In this document: positions 62,551 through 64,000 of the stretch, in pieces | Layout of the letters: every line of letters begins with the position of its first letter | How positions within the stretch are numbered: position 1 is the stretch's first letter | Assembly: GCA_947565425.1 (NCBI GenBank) | Contig: CANOFW010000008.1 | Span: 57,346-121,345, forward strand | Length of the DNA: 64,000 bases | Reading direction: 5' to 3' | Source of the DNA: an uncultured Lachnospiraceae bacterium | GTDB taxonomy: Bacteria; Bacillota; Clostridia; Lachnospirales; Lachnospiraceae | The notes under the pieces: model-generated | The model's input: the letters and a program-made list of their open reading frames with translations, nothing else | Told to the model about the DNA's origin: nothing | Database searches by the model: none | Translations under genes and position numbers: made by a program

Positions 62551-62778
62551 ATGAGCCATAGTACGATTTATCGGATATGCCTTCTGGTAGTTGTGATACT
62601 CACAATTATCGGAGGCATATTTTATTATGTGAATTATGTAGAAAGCCAGGTCAAAGTGACCGAGGGAACCCTTGTAAGGGAAGAGTTTAAGGAAGAACTG
62701 CCTGCCGGCTGTAAGGATGCACGGCAGGATCATTTATCAATTTGTCAGTACCAGGGGCAGGAGAAGGCGGTGGCATAG
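62551..62778 (+). CDS. Small membrane protein, first gene after the sigma-G promoter
   Basis: 75 residues with one N-terminal membrane helix (ICLLVVVILTIIGGIFYY) and a charged tail containing FKEELPAGCKDARQD. AAAGGAAG precedes the ATG. It is the first gene after the sigma-G-type promoter and ends one base before the spoVAA start. It could be a forespore membrane protein. I do not recognise it. Confidence 0.6.
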   Translation: MSHSTIYRICLLVVVILTIIGGIFYYVNYVESQVKVTEGTLVREEFKEELPAGCKDARQDHLSICQYQGQEKAVA

Positions 62779-62779
62779 A

Positions 62780-63421
62780 ATGGCAGATGTCGTATATCTG
62801 AAAATAGAACAGAATGTAAAGGTGACGGAACCGTCCGTGGTCTTAAAGGATATCGCCAAGCTCACCTGTACGAATCGTCCTTTAGTCAATAAGATGAAGC
62901 AGATGAAAGTATATAACTTTCATACGCCGGCAAACCAGAGCAAGAAAAAGACACAGATGCAGGTGTTTTCGGTTCTGAAAGTAATTGAGTTAATAGGTAA
63001 GGAATTTCCCAGTGTGGAAATCCAGAATATCGGTGAAAAAGATTTTGTGATTGAGTATGTGCCCAAGGAGGAGCCCAAATGGCTGCTGTATCTGAAGACG
63101 GCGGTTCTCTGTGTTTTGATTTTCTTTGGTTCCGCATTTACCATTATGACTTTCAATAATGATGTGGGCGTGGGAGAAGTCTTCGCAGACTTCTATCAGC
63201 AGGTCATGGGGACGGAATCGGATGGTTTTACCGTTCTTGAAATCTGTTATTCGATTGGCCTGTTTCTGGGAATCACGGTATTTTTCAACCACGTCGGGCA
63301 TAAAAAGATTTCGCCCGATCCTACGCCAATCCAGGTGGAAATGCGTACTTATGAGAAGGATGTGGATACCACGTTTATTGAAAACTGCGGGCGCAACGGC
63401 ACAAGCAATGATGTGGAATAG
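62780..63421 (+). CDS. spoVAA: Stage V sporulation protein AA
   Basis: 213 residues from ATG 62780; an in-frame ATG at 62717 lies within the previous gene. The N-terminal half opens VVYLKIEQNVKVTEPSVVLKDIAKL, typical of SpoVAA. Two membrane helices follow (WLLYLKTAVLCVLIFFGSAF and ICYSIGLFLGITVFF). SpoVA proteins move dipicolinic acid into the spore and release it at germination. The neighbour spoVAB confirms the call. Confidence 0.88.
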   Translation: MADVVYLKIEQNVKVTEPSVVLKDIAKLTCTNRPLVNKMKQMKVYNFHTPANQSKKKTQMQVFSVLKVIELIGKEFPSVEIQNIGEKDFVIEYVPKEEPKWLLYLKTAVLCVLIFFGSAFTIMTFNNDVGVGEVFADFYQQVMGTESDGFTVLEICYSIGLFLGITVFFNHVGHKKISPDPTPIQVEMRTYEKDVDTTFIENCGRNGTSNDVE

Positions 63422-63454
63422 GCCTGACATGCCTAAGAAGAAGGAGCCGGAAAT

Positions 63455-63883
63455 ATGTGGATGAAAGAGATATTTTTAGGATTTATCGGGCTGGCGAGCG
63501 GCACAGCAGTTTCCGCCGGCGTGTTCAGCTTTATTATCACCGTGGGAGTGGTGCCGAGGATTATCGGTAAAAGCCGGACGGCGACCGATATCGTGCTCTA
63601 CGAAAATACAGTTATTTTGGGCGGTGTGTTCGGCAATATTTTTGCACTGTTCCACATCCATCTGCATCTGGGGATTTGGCTGGTGATGCTATTTGGTTTG
63701 TCGGCGGGCGTTTTTGTCGGCTGTCTGGCGATTGCCCTGGCGGAAATCCTCAACTCGTTTCCCATTATGTTCCGCCGTTTCGGTATTAAGGAAGGGCTGA
63801 GCTGGATTATGTTGTTTATGGCGTTGGGCAAGATGGCGGGTGCATTTTATTTTTACGCTAACCATATGCAGAACTTGTCCTAA
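63455..63883 (+). CDS. spoVAB: Stage V sporulation protein AB
   Basis: 142-residue membrane protein with about four helices, starting at ATG 63455 with AAGGAG 8 bases upstream. GFIGLASGTAVSAGVFSF and LAEILNSFPIMFRRFG are characteristic of SpoVAB. Its stop (63881-63883) lies inside the first copy of a tandem hairpin repeat, so the last codons are shared with that element. Other spoVA genes would be expected beyond the window. Confidence 0.88.
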   Translation: MWMKEIFLGFIGLASGTAVSAGVFSFIITVGVVPRIIGKSRTATDIVLYENTVILGGVFGNIFALFHIHLHLGIWLVMLFGLSAGVFVGCLAIALAEILNSFPIMFRRFGIKEGLSWIMLFMALGKMAGAFYFYANHMQNLS

Positions 63884-63945
63884 GGAGGGACCCAACGAAG
63901 TTGGGAGGATGCCTTAGGACTCTTGCCGAAGCCACAGAAGTTGAA
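63877..63945 (+). repeat. 69-bp tandem hairpin repeat, copy 1
   Basis: Outer arms CCTAAGG and CCTTAGG enclose an inner stem CCCAAC-GAA-GTTGGG flanked by AGGAGGGA and AGGATG. The unit is repeated head to tail after exactly 69 bases. Copy 1 begins inside the end of spoVAB. Confidence 0.85.
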
Positions 63946-64000
63946 GTCCTAAGGAGGGACCCAACGAAGTTGGGAGGATGCCTTAGGACTCTTGCCGAAG
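63946..64000 (+). repeat. 69-bp tandem hairpin repeat, copy 2 (cut by window end)
   Basis: The 55 bases visible are identical to the first 55 bases of copy 1. The array may continue beyond the window. Confidence 0.9.

Noticed and set aside
63877-64000. Possible CRISPR array from repeated units
   Set aside because: The units are contiguous 69-bp copies without unique spacers, and each is a hairpin of its own.

Overview
This window looks like a chromosomal stretch from a spore-forming, low-to-mid GC Gram-positive of the class Clostridia, most likely Lachnospiraceae. The evidence is the spoIIAA-spoIIAB-sigF block, spoVAA/spoVAB with a sigma-G-type promoter, strong GGAGG ribosome sites, DUF342/FapA and BspA-type repeats. 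No species can be named from sequence reading alone.

Region A (1-24817, all + strand) reads as a locus for a phosphate- or phosphonate-linked surface glycan. It begins with the tail of an ABC exporter ATPase and a LicD phosphotransferase. It holds a near-complete route to 2-hydroxyethylphosphonate (HEP): a cytidylyltransferase-PEP mutase fusion, phosphonopyruvate decarboxylase, an iron-type phosphonoacetaldehyde reductase and a second nucleotidyltransferase. Three CDP-glycerol-phosphotransferase (TagB/TagF) domains could use an activated CDP-alcohol. One lies in a 1296-residue fusion whose domains repeat the content of the four genes just upstream; another is joined to a GT4 glycosyltransferase. 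A second route (mannose-6-phosphate isomerase, a SAF-less NeuB and a NeuA-phosphatase fusion) fits CMP-KDN synthesis. GNGPSL-motif DUF115 proteins are possible nonulosonate transferases. A secreted metallo-beta-lactamase-fold protein with cell-wall-binding repeats resembles pneumococcal Pce. The region ends with a Dlt-like acylation cassette (SGNH, MBOAT, carrier protein, AMP ligase) whose ligase carries an FMN nitroreductase domain.

Region B (24808-48605) is a Wzx/Wzy-type polysaccharide locus. It has two tandem paralogous polymerase/ligase-like proteins, PglF-, PglE- and PglC-like enzymes, GNAT and FemAB-like transferases, and two GT4 enzymes. A UDP-sugar dehydrogenase plus Wbp-like aminotransferase, acetyltransferase and oxidoreductase probably make an amino-uronic acid. 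A polymerase, an asparagine-synthase-like amidotransferase, a Wzz with a degenerate kinase domain and a MurJ-type flippase complete it. One reverse-strand XRE regulator sits inside. A tRNA-Leu marks the right edge.

Region C (48800-64000) is mostly housekeeping and sporulation: DUF342/FapA, an acyltransferase broken by a frameshift, FolC, a 46-residue ORF, a TPR membrane protein, spoIIAA-AB-sigF, then spoVAA-AB. A divergent AraC regulator and a 1649-residue secreted alpha-L-rhamnosidase separate the spoIIA and spoVA blocks. A 163-bp MITE-like element lies upstream of the 1296-residue fusion. A hairpin repeat family appears once near araC and as two tandem copies at the window end.
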